A stretch of DNA of 64,000 nucleotides, taken from IMG/VR virus record IMGVR_UViG_3300047445_000186, positions 62,001-126,000 of that record; one strand, given 5' to 3'. The DNA comes from a virus. A model generated the notes under the pieces. That model saw nothing but the letters and a program-made list of their open reading frames with translations. It had not been told where the DNA came from and did not search any database. How positions within the stretch are numbered: position 1 is the first letter of the stretch; every line of letters starts with the position of its first letter. Positions 40,495-48,405 of this stretch are shown piece after piece. Position numbers and translations under genes: made by a program.

Positions 40495-41400
40495 ATGGGA
40501 AACGCACGTTGGGATGACAGAGCGTACAAGTCGTACGCTGATACCACGAACTACCGCAGTGCAAGCATCGACAAGGTGTTCTCGCACAAGGTGAATGAAA
40601 AGCTCGATCCGCGGAACGTGAAGGTCGGCAAGGGCGATCGCAAGGGTCTGCAGCTTCGCGAGTCGATCATCAGCGAAGAAAATCCGAATCCGACCCCGAT
40701 CATTCTCGGTCTGGACGTCACTGGTTCGATGGGCCAGGTCGCTGAGCAAATCGCGAAGGACGAGCTGCCGACGCTGATGACGAAGATCCATGAAACTGGC
40801 GTCGTGACTGATCCGCACGTGATGTTCATGGGGATCGACGACGTGTTCGCTCAAGGTCATGGTGCTCTGCAAGTCTCGTACTTCGAGCCTGATCTGCGGA
40901 TCGTCGAGCAGCTGCGGAACATGTGGCTCGTCAAGAACGGTGGCGGGAACGGTTCCGAGTCGTACGACTTGGCCTGGTACTTCGCTGGTCGGTACACCTA
41001 CCTCGAAGGCTTCGAGAAGCAAGATCGCAAGGGCTTCTTGTTCACGTTCGGTGATGAGCCTGCACCGTTCCAAACTGTCAGCCCCGGTCATCTGGAGCAA
41101 ATCTTCGGCCCTGGCGACTACGAATCAACTGCACCTGCAGTGAGCCTGAAGTCGGCACAAGCGAAGTACCAAGTGTTCCACATCGTGGTTGAACGCAGCT
41201 CCAGCAGCCGCTCCCTGCGCAAGAGCTGGACGGATCTGCTCGGCAATAACGCGATCTTCCTGCGCGAAGTGGAGTTCCTGACTCCTGTCGTTCTTGCAAC
41301 GATGGCAATCGCGAACGGCGCGAACATCCAAGACGTGATCGCTGAAAGTGAATGCCCTGCTGAACTGCGGCACGCATTCGCGAACGTGCTGGGTGAATGA
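40495..41400 (+). CDS. VWA-domain protein
   Basis: 301 residues. LGLDVTGSMGQ near 71-81 is the MIDAS D-x-S/T-x-S motif of von Willebrand A domains, followed by HVMFMGIDD and GFLFTFGDEP strands. VWA proteins bind partners through a metal; in phages their targets are unknown. RBS AAGGAAG. Confidence 0.85.
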   Translation: MGNARWDDRAYKSYADTTNYRSASIDKVFSHKVNEKLDPRNVKVGKGDRKGLQLRESIISEENPNPTPIILGLDVTGSMGQVAEQIAKDELPTLMTKIHETGVVTDPHVMFMGIDDVFAQGHGALQVSYFEPDLRIVEQLRNMWLVKNGGGNGSESYDLAWYFAGRYTYLEGFEKQDRKGFLFTFGDEPAPFQTVSPGHLEQIFGPGDYESTAPAVSLKSAQAKYQVFHIVVERSSSSRSLRKSWTDLLGNNAIFLREVEFLTPVVLATMAIANGANIQDVIAESECPAELRHAFANVLGE

Positions 41401-41555
41401 TGCTCGAGTACAAGATCGCTGCGGGTACCAGCATTCGTGAGCTGGAAATAGCGGTCCAATTCTGGCTCGATCTCGGATGGTCACTGCAAGGTGGTGTCGG
41501 AGTTGGGCCGTACTTGTACCAAGCTCTCGTTAAAACCAAAACTGAAGAAGTGTAA
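41400..41555 (+). CDS. DUF1737-like small protein
   Basis: 51 residues, ATGA-coupled to the VWA gene and ending next to the PurA-like ATG. WLDLGWSLQGGVGVGPYLYQ near 22-41 matches the DUF1737 pattern GWxxxGG(V/I)xV...YxQA. Confidence 0.6.
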   Translation: MLEYKIAAGTSIRELEIAVQFWLDLGWSLQGGVGVGPYLYQALVKTKTEEV

Positions 41556-42782
41556 ATGTCTGGCTCTACTGTTGCAGTTATCGGTGCGAATTTTGGTGAT
41601 GAAGGCAAGGGCCTGATCACTGACTTCGAAACCCGTCGTCTGAATGCGAAGCTTGTCGCGCGCATGAATGGTGGAGCTCAGGCAGGACACACGGTAGTCA
41701 CCACCGAAGGAGACCGGCATGTGTTCGGTCACTTCGGTGCTGGCACCTTTGCAGGTGCTGACACGTACCTGCCAGCCACCTTCCTTGTGAACCCTCTCGT
41801 TCACGAAAAGGAAAAGAATACCCTTGGCGCGAGAGCTACAAGAACGTTCGTACATCCACATGCACCTGTCTCGACGATCTGGGACATGGCATTGAATGCG
41901 ATCGTTGAGCTCTCGCGCGATAAGCCACATGGCTCTTGCGGCCTTGGCATCAATGAGACCGTGACTCGCACTATTGCTGGGCACGGTATTCTGTTCAACA
42001 TGCTGAAGACTCAGACGGTCGAGCACGTTGCTGGTGTGATGAGCCTGATTCGTCGTGACTGGATTCCAGAACGGATCAAGAGCTTCGGCATCGATTTCAA
42101 TTCGCATAGTGATCAGCTGCGTGCAAAGCTTGAGCCGATGCTGAACGTGCTGAATGACCTCGACTTCATGCGACACGCCCAGCGGCTTGTCGATGCAGCC
42201 GCTGGTCTTGAACTCGGTCAGCCGACGATTGAAGGCAATCTTGTGATTGAAGGTGCGCAAGGCTTGCAGCTCGATCAAGACCTCGGAATCTTTCCGCACG
42301 TGACTCGTTCGATGACGGGCCTCGGATCGGCGATCGTGACTGCGAATGAACTTGGCCGCAAGAGTGTTCAGCCCGTGTACATCACGCGTTGCTACCTGAC
42401 TCGCCATGGTGCAGGGCCACTCGAGCACGAGAAGATTCGATTCACTGAGCAGAAATTGTTCGATCAGACTAATCAACCGAATCAATGGCAAGGTACGCTT
42501 CGGTACGCACCACTGAATCTCGTGCAGCTTGAAGACTTCATTCGCCGCGACTGTGTGCGTGGTGCTGAATTCGCCAGCCGCATGAAGATCGAACTGGAGC
42601 AGCCAACGATCGCGGTCACGTGCCTCGATCAGGTCGGCTCTGAGATCTCGATGTTCGGCGCAGATCAAGAATTAGTCACGATCCCGACAGAGAATGCAGC
42701 TAGCTACATTGCAGACACGTTGAAACTCAGGTTGAGCCACTCGTCCCGCGGCCCATCTGCTGCTGACGTGCAGTTCATGTAA
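41556..42782 (+). CDS. Adenylosuccinate synthetase-like protein
   Basis: 408 residues. ANFGDEGKG near 11-19 is the GDEGKG GTP/IMP site with the catalytic Asp present; NGGAQAGHTV near 38-47 is the second active-site loop. HGSCGLGINETVTR replaces the usual GIGP segment. PurA joins IMP and aspartate; the phage paralogue PurZ acts on dGMP and has Ser in place of this Asp. The Asp argues for PurA-type chemistry, but the shortened architecture and phage setting leave the substrate open. Confidence 0.8.
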   Translation: MSGSTVAVIGANFGDEGKGLITDFETRRLNAKLVARMNGGAQAGHTVVTTEGDRHVFGHFGAGTFAGADTYLPATFLVNPLVHEKEKNTLGARATRTFVHPHAPVSTIWDMALNAIVELSRDKPHGSCGLGINETVTRTIAGHGILFNMLKTQTVEHVAGVMSLIRRDWIPERIKSFGIDFNSHSDQLRAKLEPMLNVLNDLDFMRHAQRLVDAAAGLELGQPTIEGNLVIEGAQGLQLDQDLGIFPHVTRSMTGLGSAIVTANELGRKSVQPVYITRCYLTRHGAGPLEHEKIRFTEQKLFDQTNQPNQWQGTLRYAPLNLVQLEDFIRRDCVRGAEFASRMKIELEQPTIAVTCLDQVGSEISMFGADQELVTIPTENAASYIADTLKLRLSHSSRGPSAADVQFM

Positions 42783-42875
42783 AATTGATCTATTGAAGAG
42801 GTGTGCCGAAGACCTCAATGAACTTCGGCAGTGAGCGATAGACGCGAGCTAAGAAAAGTAGAGGAGCTCTACCAA

Positions 42876-44342
42876 ATGTCACAAAGAACCGCAGCAGAAT
42901 TCCTGGCCCCGAAGGCCACGGACATCAAGTACACGCACGACGATCAGCTGATCATCAGCCTGATCTGCCGTACCGACTCGTACAAGTTCGGTCACCCGTT
43001 CGCATACCCCGAAGAAGTGAAGGGGATGTCCTCGTACGGCGAAGCCCGTGTCGATCGGAAGACCACGATCATTCCGTTCGGAATGCAGATCCTCGTGAAG
43101 AAGTTCCTCACGCAACGGATCACCATGGCGCACATCGACGCTGCTGAAGCATTCGCGCTCGCTCACTTCGGCCGCCCTCTGTTCGCTCGCGCTGCCTGGG
43201 AAAAGGTCGTGCAAGTGTACGACGGCTACCTGCCCCTGATCATCCGCGCAGTTCGCGAAGGTACGAAGATCACCGGTGGCCTGCCGATCTACAGCGTGAC
43301 CTGCCTCGACGAAGACCTGTTCTGGATGTCGAGCGGTATCGAAACGCTGATCCTTCGCGGTATCTGGTACCCGACGTCGATCGCGACGATGGACAACTCG
43401 ATCAAGCGCGAAATCAAGCACTACTACGAAATCACCGGCGCAGACATGAATCTGCTCCCGTTCTCGCTGCACGACTTCGGTGGTCGCGGTGTGACGAGCT
43501 CGGAGCAAGCTGAAATCGGTGGTGCAGCGCACACCGTGAACTTCATGGGTTCCGACACGGTCGAAGGCGTCCTTGCGGCGAACTTCTACTACAAGCACGC
43601 AATGACTGCGTTCTCGGTGTTCGCAACCGAGCACAGCATCGAATGTTCGTTCGGTGGTGGTCGTGAAGACGCACTGCGGTACATCCGCCAAGTGCTGAAG
43701 AACGCGCTCCCTGGCTCGATCGTTTCGTTCGTGCTTGACGGGTACGACGTGTACCGTGAAGCCGAGCTGGCCTGCACCGTGCTGCACGACGAAATCCTGG
43801 CGACGAACGCGAAGGTCGTGTTCCGCCCTGACAGCGGCGACATGATGGAAGTCGTTCCCCGCATCCTGCTCCTGCAAGCGAAGTGCTTCGGCACTGTGAA
43901 GAACTCGAAGGGTTTCCTGAAGGTGAACACCGTCGGCATTCTGCAAGGCGATGGCGTTGATCACCTTGCGATCACCTCGCTGCTTGGCAAGCTCCTGACC
44001 ATGGGGTTCTCTGCTGACAACGTCGTGTTCGGCTCGGGTGGTGCTCTCCTGCAGAAGGTCAATCGCGACACATTCAAGTTCGCACAGAAGGCCTCCGCTG
44101 TTCTCGTGAATGGCGTGTGGAAGGGTATCGCGAAGGATCCGATCACCGACCCTGGCAAGAAGTCGAAGGAAGGCATCCTCACTACCGTGCGTTCGCGCAT
44201 GACTGGTGAACTGATGGCTGCTCGCCTCGATCTGGCGCCGCTGAACGAAGAATTCGAGGACCTCCATGTCCTGGTTTACTACTACGGTCAGCTGTACAAC
44301 GAGACCACGATGGACGAAGTCCGCGAACGCGCAGCAGTCTGA
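42876..44342 (+). CDS. nadV: Nicotinamide phosphoribosyltransferase
   Basis: 488 residues. ATG 42876 preferred (GAGGAG nine bases before) over GTG 42831. Typical family segments: TDSYKFGHP near 34-42, EILILRG-like ETLILRGIWYPTSIATMD, SLHDFGGRG (the H/F-G-x-RG loop), VFRPDSGDM near 329-337 and VFGSGGALLQKVNRDTFKFA. It makes NMN from nicotinamide and PRPP, feeding the NMN adenylyltransferase at 37763. Confidence 0.93.
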   Translation: MSQRTAAEFLAPKATDIKYTHDDQLIISLICRTDSYKFGHPFAYPEEVKGMSSYGEARVDRKTTIIPFGMQILVKKFLTQRITMAHIDAAEAFALAHFGRPLFARAAWEKVVQVYDGYLPLIIRAVREGTKITGGLPIYSVTCLDEDLFWMSSGIETLILRGIWYPTSIATMDNSIKREIKHYYEITGADMNLLPFSLHDFGGRGVTSSEQAEIGGAAHTVNFMGSDTVEGVLAANFYYKHAMTAFSVFATEHSIECSFGGGREDALRYIRQVLKNALPGSIVSFVLDGYDVYREAELACTVLHDEILATNAKVVFRPDSGDMMEVVPRILLLQAKCFGTVKNSKGFLKVNTVGILQGDGVDHLAITSLLGKLLTMGFSADNVVFGSGGALLQKVNRDTFKFAQKASAVLVNGVWKGIAKDPITDPGKKSKEGILTTVRSRMTGELMAARLDLAPLNEEFEDLHVLVYYYGQLYNETTMDEVRERAAV

Positions 44343-44344
44343 TC

Positions 44345-44569
44345 ATGCAGAAGTACGACCTGACCGTTCTCACGAAGTTTGAACCTCAAGCTCGTGAGAT
44401 GTGCAAGAACCTTGGAGTCAACCCTGACGAACAGGTCCATGCCGGTGAGTACGGTTGGATTCAACCTGCATGGTTCGCCGAAGCCGAGAGGCTGGCAGTT
44501 CTGTTCGATCGCCTGGTGCTCCTAGGGGTGATCGAACAGAAAGCTGTACAGCTTATCACCCTCCCTTAA
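44345..44569 (+). CDS. Small hypothetical protein
   Basis: 74 residues, three bases after the NadV stop. Helical with WIQPAWFAEAERLAVLFD. Function unknown. Confidence 0.65.
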   Translation: MQKYDLTVLTKFEPQAREMCKNLGVNPDEQVHAGEYGWIQPAWFAEAERLAVLFDRLVLLGVIEQKAVQLITLP

Positions 44570-44605
44570 ACGGTGTCCCTGAACACCACCTGATCACTCC
44601 GGAAT

Positions 44606-44923
44606 ATGAACGTCGACATCGCGATCTTTGATGACCAGACCCAAGACCCGAACGCATCTGTTCGGAATGCCGTGCACTGCCTCGCATGGGTGCAGGTCGA
44701 AACCCAACCGTCGGTGCAGAATCCGAAAGTCCCTGATCTACTGATCATCGCAAGCGGTGGCAAGCAGTACCGCTTCACGAATCCCGCGTTGGTCTCGATC
44801 GGTCATGGCCGCACTGTGCTCCGCGTGTTCGAAGCACGTGACAGCGGTTCCGTTGGTGGTGTCGTCGAGCGCATGATCGTGATCATGGTTGCTGGCGCCC
44901 TTGGCGAAGCACTGCACGACTGA
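44606..44923 (+). CDS. Hypothetical protein
   Basis: 105 residues. VDIAIFDDQTQDP, LLIIASGGKQYRF and VIMVAGALGEALHD suggest an alpha/beta fold. Not recognised; two bases before the next ATG. Confidence 0.65.
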   Translation: MNVDIAIFDDQTQDPNASVRNAVHCLAWVQVETQPSVQNPKVPDLLIIASGGKQYRFTNPALVSIGHGRTVLRVFEARDSGSVGGVVERMIVIMVAGALGEALHD

Positions 44924-44925
44924 TC

Positions 44926-45258
44926 ATGAAAAATCTGATCATCGCAGCTCTGCTGCTCGCATCGTCTACTGTGTTCGCGCATGGTAGCTCCCATCCAAAG
45001 AAGGAAGACCCGCCTCCGCCGCCAGAAGTTGTCGCGACTGGAAAGCCTTGTTGGATCCAGGTGAACGACGAGCCGACGTACATGAACGCGAAGTTGATCA
45101 CGCAGATCAGCAAGACGCGTGTATGGAACAAGAAAACTTCCGAGTACGACCTTCCGGCGGTGTTTTATCAAGCAGGTAAACAGACAGCCGTGGCTGCAAC
45201 CCCGAATCCTGAAGCGGTCATGAAAGACTTCATGGCGCAAACCGACAAATGCAAATGA
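44926..45258 (+). CDS. Secreted small protein
   Basis: 110 residues with a clear signal peptide (LIIAALLLASSTVFAHG, cleavage after about residue 18), a Pro-rich stretch and two cysteines (C43, C109) that could pair in the periplasm. Function unknown. Confidence 0.75.
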   Translation: MKNLIIAALLLASSTVFAHGSSHPKKEDPPPPPEVVATGKPCWIQVNDEPTYMNAKLITQISKTRVWNKKTSEYDLPAVFYQAGKQTAVAATPNPEAVMKDFMAQTDKCK

Positions 45259-45265
45259 GATCACC

Positions 45266-45664
45266 ATGCGCTGGGCCCAATACCACTCCAAAGGATATGA
45301 GTGCTCTTCGCGAGGCGATAAGCGCTTCAGCGCTCTGTTCGCTCGCCTTGCTGATGGAAGAACTATCGAAGAAGGGTATCAGCTGGACGTCAAGGGATAC
45401 CGACAGCATTCGAATGAGTGGCGAGCCGGCAAAGGTAAGCCTCCACTTAACGGCAAAACAAAGGCCGAACTCTGGGCTGAGTATCTCGTACTCTGGGAAA
45501 CCTGGGCAAGCGAGAATCCCGAGCTGATCGTTGAACTAGAATTGAAATCTCGCGATAAAGTTCTAACCGATATGTTCGCGACGACAGACGTAAACCAAGC
45601 GCACGCACTGAGCGTGATCATTCGAAACATGCGTGAGAACGCGAGAACAGGATTCACTTTTTAA
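45266..45664 (+). CDS. Conserved-type phage hypothetical protein
   Basis: 132 residues. YHSKGYECSSRGDKRFSALF near 6-25 and DVNQAHALSVIIRN near 106-119. From memory this layout recurs in small phage proteins that begin HSKGYECSSxGDKRFSA, of unknown function. Confidence 0.7.
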   Translation: MRWAQYHSKGYECSSRGDKRFSALFARLADGRTIEEGYQLDVKGYRQHSNEWRAGKGKPPLNGKTKAELWAEYLVLWETWASENPELIVELELKSRDKVLTDMFATTDVNQAHALSVIIRNMRENARTGFTF

Positions 45665-45666
45665 TC

Positions 45667-45885
45667 ATGCCGAACATCCATCGCCAAGTCACCGTCGTCA
45701 TTTCGCCCGACGAAGTGATGAACATTCTCCGCCAGCATGGTCAAGTTCCTGAGAACGCCGTCGCAAAGTTCTCGCACCGCGTTGGTGACAGCCGTGGGAG
45801 CGCATGCTCGGCGCATGCTCCGCACGTTTCGTTCACGTACACCGAAGGCCTGACGCCGACCAGCACCTACGGTGGTCCGGGCTAA
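45667..45885 (+). CDS. Small hypothetical protein
   Basis: 72 residues: VTVVISPDEVMNILRQHG then a Ser/Thr/Gly-rich end. Two bases after the previous stop. Confidence 0.65.
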   Translation: MPNIHRQVTVVISPDEVMNILRQHGQVPENAVAKFSHRVGDSRGSACSAHAPHVSFTYTEGLTPTSTYGGPG

Positions 45886-45916
45886 CTATGTACGGGTCCG
45901 TCGATCTATGATATAA

Positions 45917-45935
45917 AGGTTCCTGAAAGGAACCC
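45917..45935 (+). promoter_or_regulatory. Hairpin over the ribosome-binding site
   Basis: GGTTCC, TGAAA, GGAACC: the second arm contains the AAGGA-type binding site of ATG 45938, so folding would hide it. A TATAAA lies just before. Confidence 0.5.
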
Positions 45936-45937
45936 GT

Positions 45938-46288
45938 ATGATTCTGAATCGACGGAAGCTGATAAGCAGCAGAGAAGCAGTTGAGGCAAAGTGTCAGCAC
46001 GACAAGCCTTGTTCTGATTGTCCATGGGCTCGTGATTCACTTCACGGCTGGTTAGGTGGATTTTCACCTGACACGTGGACAGCGGCTGCGCACGGCGAAG
46101 AGGTAATTTGGTGTCACATGCTAATCGGCGCGCAATGCGCCGGTGCTGCGATCTACCGCGCGAATGTTGCGAAGAACACCAGATCCGATCAGACTCTTCG
46201 TCTCCCAAAAGATCCAAAGATGGTGTTCAACACGCCGTTCGAGTTCTGGGATCACCATACGATCGCGCCCAGGAAGGACAAGAAATGA
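45938..46288 (+). CDS. Cys-rich hypothetical protein
   Basis: 116 residues. CQHDKPCSDCPWARDSLHGW near 19-38 and WCHML, C67 near the middle: a C-x6-C-x2-C-P-W cluster recalling DUF6283-like proteins. Possibly metal-binding. ATGA overlap with the next gene. Confidence 0.65.
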   Translation: MILNRRKLISSREAVEAKCQHDKPCSDCPWARDSLHGWLGGFSPDTWTAAAHGEEVIWCHMLIGAQCAGAAIYRANVAKNTRSDQTLRLPKDPKMVFNTPFEFWDHHTIAPRKDKK

Positions 46289-46527
46289 TCCAGCTTCTCT
46301 TGACATTCACGACACCTGTGTCGTACACCGCGCAAGAGCTCACTGCCGTGATAAATGGTCGTGGACCGAGGCGGTGGCAAGCAAAAACCGTTCGCGTTTC
46401 GCAGATGCTGAAGATGGCCGCGGGATCACGGCGGCTCACGGTTGACCGGAAGATCATCGTGAACAAGCTCATTGTCACGTACTCAGGTCCAGAAAGCGTA
46501 TTCGAAGAGATCATGAAACGGGCGTAG
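46285..46527 (+). CDS. Small basic hypothetical protein
   Basis: 80 residues, ATGA-coupled. Beta-rich basic protein (RRWQAKTVRVSQMLKMAAG). Ends TAG. Confidence 0.65.
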   Translation: MIQLLLTFTTPVSYTAQELTAVINGRGPRRWQAKTVRVSQMLKMAAGSRRLTVDRKIIVNKLIVTYSGPESVFEEIMKRA

Positions 46528-46533
46528 AATCCT

Positions 46534-46539
46534 TAAATA
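46534..46539 (+). promoter_or_regulatory. Late promoter core
   Basis: CTTAAATAGA, 23 bases before ATG 46562. Confidence 0.6.
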
Positions 46540-46561
46540 GAAGGAACTACCTGCCCTGAAC

Positions 46562-47005
46562 ATGAAACTGTTTGAACTGAAATCCCACCGTCCGCGCGTG
46601 CACACACCGGACACGATGGATCTGTACCTTGATCTGTCCGAGTACGGCATGAGCGACGAAGTCGACGTTCAAGTCGAATACGAATACGAAGGTGAGTCGC
46701 ACACCGATCATCCTTACGGTTCCGGCACCGCTCGTGAACATCACCCAGCTCGCCTGACCGTCGGTGAAGTGAAGACGATCCGTGACGAGCCAACGTACGA
46801 TCAAGACGGGAACGAGAACGGAACTCCGCTGCCAAAGGGCACCGTGATTTCGAATCTCGAGTGGTACAAGCATGCGGACAGCCTGCACGACTGGATCGAA
46901 GAGAAGGTTCAGAGCAAGCTCGCAGACATGGCCGACGAGAACTTCGAAGAGCCAGATCGCGATGATTACTACGACGCGTACTCTGATTACGACGGCCCTA
47001 ACTGA
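46562..47005 (+). CDS. Acidic late protein with MKL-type N-terminus
   Basis: 147 residues beginning MKLFELKSHRP, then very acidic (VDVQVEYEYEGE; DRDDYYDAYSDYDG at the end). Late promoter and N-terminal peptide suggest an internal head protein; T4 internal proteins carry an N-terminal targeting peptide removed by the prohead protease. The acidic body could mimic DNA. Confidence 0.65.
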   Translation: MKLFELKSHRPRVHTPDTMDLYLDLSEYGMSDEVDVQVEYEYEGESHTDHPYGSGTAREHHPARLTVGEVKTIRDEPTYDQDGNENGTPLPKGTVISNLEWYKHADSLHDWIEEKVQSKLADMADENFEEPDRDDYYDAYSDYDGPN

Positions 47006-47013
47006 GAACCACT

Positions 47014-47361
47014 ATGAATCTGACTGAAATCCGCGGCGCAAAGCCGCACAAATTCGCCATTGTCTATGAAGGATCATGGGAAGGCGAAGACGAGAACCAC
47101 ACTGAGTACTCGATGCTTGATGTGTTCGAAGTCTCTGCTGCCGATCTGAAGAAGTTCGCTGCCGCGAATGACTGGCCTGTCGGCGAGTTTATTGATGGCG
47201 CCGACGGTAGCGCTGAAGCAGCCACTGTTCTTGCGAAAGCACTGGAAGCTGGACAGCTCGGCAAGAAGACCGGAAAAGTTAAGGTGTTCGGTTCTGATGT
47301 CGGCGTCGAGAACGTCGAATCTGCAGATAGCAGCGTCAATCTGTTGTTCCCTGAGCTGTAA
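47014..47361 (+). CDS. Late hypothetical protein
   Basis: 115 residues, MNLTEIRGAKPHKF at the start, acidic, with ISD-type linker GADGSAEAATVLAKALEAG. Same transcription unit as 46562. Function unknown. Confidence 0.65.
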   Translation: MNLTEIRGAKPHKFAIVYEGSWEGEDENHTEYSMLDVFEVSAADLKKFAAANDWPVGEFIDGADGSAEAATVLAKALEAGQLGKKTGKVKVFGSDVGVENVESADSSVNLLFPEL

Positions 47362-47714
47362 TGAAACTCCAAGAACTCCACGAAGCAGCTGAAGGATCGG
47401 GCAAGACGATCATCAGCGATGCGTCAAAGACCTTGCGTGGGATCGCTGCAAAGCATGGGCTCGTGCTGAAGACGAACCCACGCGAAAACAAGACATCCTT
47501 TGTTTGGGACCTCGGTTTCGAACCAAACGCGGCGAACTACCACAAGATGCATTCGGGTGAAAGCGGCGTGAACAAGCTGTTCACTGATGCGATCGACAAG
47601 TTCTGGCAAGATGTCGCGAAGCTTCCAGGTGAAAAGTTCTCGAATGGTGTTAAGCTCGAGCCAGGCGTGAAACCACGTCACGGCTTCGGCCACTCGCTGA
47701 AGATCATGAAGTGA
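47361..47714 (+). CDS. Late protein with MKLQEL-type targeting peptide
   Basis: 117 residues beginning MKLQELHEAAEGSGK, close in layout to T4 capsid-targeting peptides (MKTYQEF..EA..E), then a folded basic domain. Overlaps the previous gene by one base. Candidate packaged protein. Confidence 0.65.
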   Translation: MKLQELHEAAEGSGKTIISDASKTLRGIAAKHGLVLKTNPRENKTSFVWDLGFEPNAANYHKMHSGESGVNKLFTDAIDKFWQDVAKLPGEKFSNGVKLEPGVKPRHGFGHSLKIMK

Positions 47715-47752
47715 TCCCGAAGATCAAGGTTCTCGAACAGACGATCTTGATC

Positions 47753-47758
47753 TACAAT
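47753..47758 (+). promoter_or_regulatory. tmRNA promoter -10
   Basis: TACAAT; start site predicted at about 47765, matching the start of the acceptor hairpin. Confidence 0.55.
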
Positions 47759-47764
47759 AGAAGT

Positions 47765-47846
47765 ACTGCAGCAATGCAGTGATTGCCGTAATTCGGACTG
47801 ACTTGATGGATTTTGGACGGGGGTTCGACTCCCCCCACCTCCACCA
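47765..47846 (+). ncRNA. ssrA: Permuted tmRNA, acceptor piece
   Basis: Begins with hairpin ACTGCA-GCAA-TGCAGT, then TTTTGGACGGGGGTTCGACT and CCCCC (T-arm), acceptor strand CACCTCC and encoded ACCA at 47843-47846. In one-piece tmRNA this is the 3' end; here it lies upstream of the 5' end, the arrangement of circularly permuted two-piece tmRNA. The strand pairs with GGGGGTG at 47877 with a G3-U70 wobble, the alanine identity element. Confidence 0.85.
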
Positions 47847-47876
47847 AAAGAAGCTTGATCGCAGGATTCTTCTGAT
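47847..47876 (+). other. Intervening segment between the tmRNA pieces
   Basis: 30 bases joining CCA to the mature 5' end, with AGAAG/CTTCT arms; expected to be cut out. Confidence 0.7.
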
Positions 47877-48060
47877 GGGGGTGCCATGGTTTCGACAAGG
47901 TTACTGAGATGACGTACGCGGCAGGAGAGACGACCGACCTAATCGGCGTAAATGAAGTAAATGCTAACTCTGATAGCTTCCGTCTCGTCGCCTAAACAAC
48001 GACCCCGGTGAGGTCAGCCGCCTTATAAAGAAACGGTTAGAAAATAGAAAGTTGATCAAG
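47877..48060 (+). ncRNA. ssrA: Permuted tmRNA, coding piece
   Basis: Starts GGGGGTGCCATGGTTTCGAC, the tmRNA 5' signature. Tag frame after TAATC (resume context like TAGTC): GVNEVNANSDSFRLVA then TAA at 47993-47995, ending in a small hydrophobic tail as degradation tags do. The resume codon may be GGC or GTA. The 3' boundary is approximate; a terminator follows. Confidence 0.85.
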
Positions 48061-48090
48061 CCTCGGCCGAAGTCCTTTTGATTTTTCGCT

Positions 48091-48119
48091 ACAAGGACCT
48101 TCGGGTCCTTGTTTGTTTT
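48091..48119 (+). terminator. ssrA: Intrinsic terminator of tmRNA
   Basis: ACAAGGACC, TTCG, GGTCCTTGT, then TTGTTTT. Confidence 0.9.
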
Positions 48120-48128
48120 CTGGGCCTG

Positions 48129-48134
48129 TAAATA
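48129..48134 (+). promoter_or_regulatory. Late promoter core
   Basis: TGTAAATACC, 27 bases before ATG 48161. Confidence 0.55.
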
Positions 48135-48160
48135 CCGGTTTCATACACAGAGACAGAATC

Positions 48161-48385
48161 ATGGAACCAGCTCGCATAGAAGATTACTTCTTCAAGTCCG
48201 TAGCAGCGATCGGCGACACAGGCGACACCGACGTGCATCATTTCCAGACCGATGATGAGGACTACTTCTTCTCGCCCGGTGCGAACGAGTGGCCCGATTT
48301 CTTCACTGACGGGGTTGAAGACGAGAATCCGGCGCAAGGAAAAATTCCTGCAGAAAAACCGCGCAAAATTTTCTCGTCACGCTGA
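48161..48385 (+). CDS. Small acidic late protein
   Basis: 74 residues, acidic and aromatic (DDEDYFFSPGANEWPDFF) with a basic end. Late promoter upstream. Function unknown. Confidence 0.65.
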   Translation: MEPARIEDYFFKSVAAIGDTGDTDVHHFQTDDEDYFFSPGANEWPDFFTDGVEDENPAQGKIPAEKPRKIFSSR

Positions 48386-48393
48386 ACCCGCCC

Positions 48394-48399
48394 TAAATA
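48394..48399 (+). promoter_or_regulatory. Late promoter core, leaderless arrangement
   Basis: CCTAAATAAG; its end is six bases before ATG 48406, so a start six to seven bases downstream falls on the ATG. Confidence 0.55.
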
Positions 48400-48405
48400 A
48401 GCCGT

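Noticed and set aside
41556-42782. PurZ of a Z-genome phage
   Set aside because: The position that is Ser in PurZ is Asp here, and no DatZ or MazZ partner was noticed nearby.
42831-42875. GTG start of NadV at 42831
   Set aside because: No ribosome-binding site; ATG 42876 has GAGGAG and gives the usual family length.
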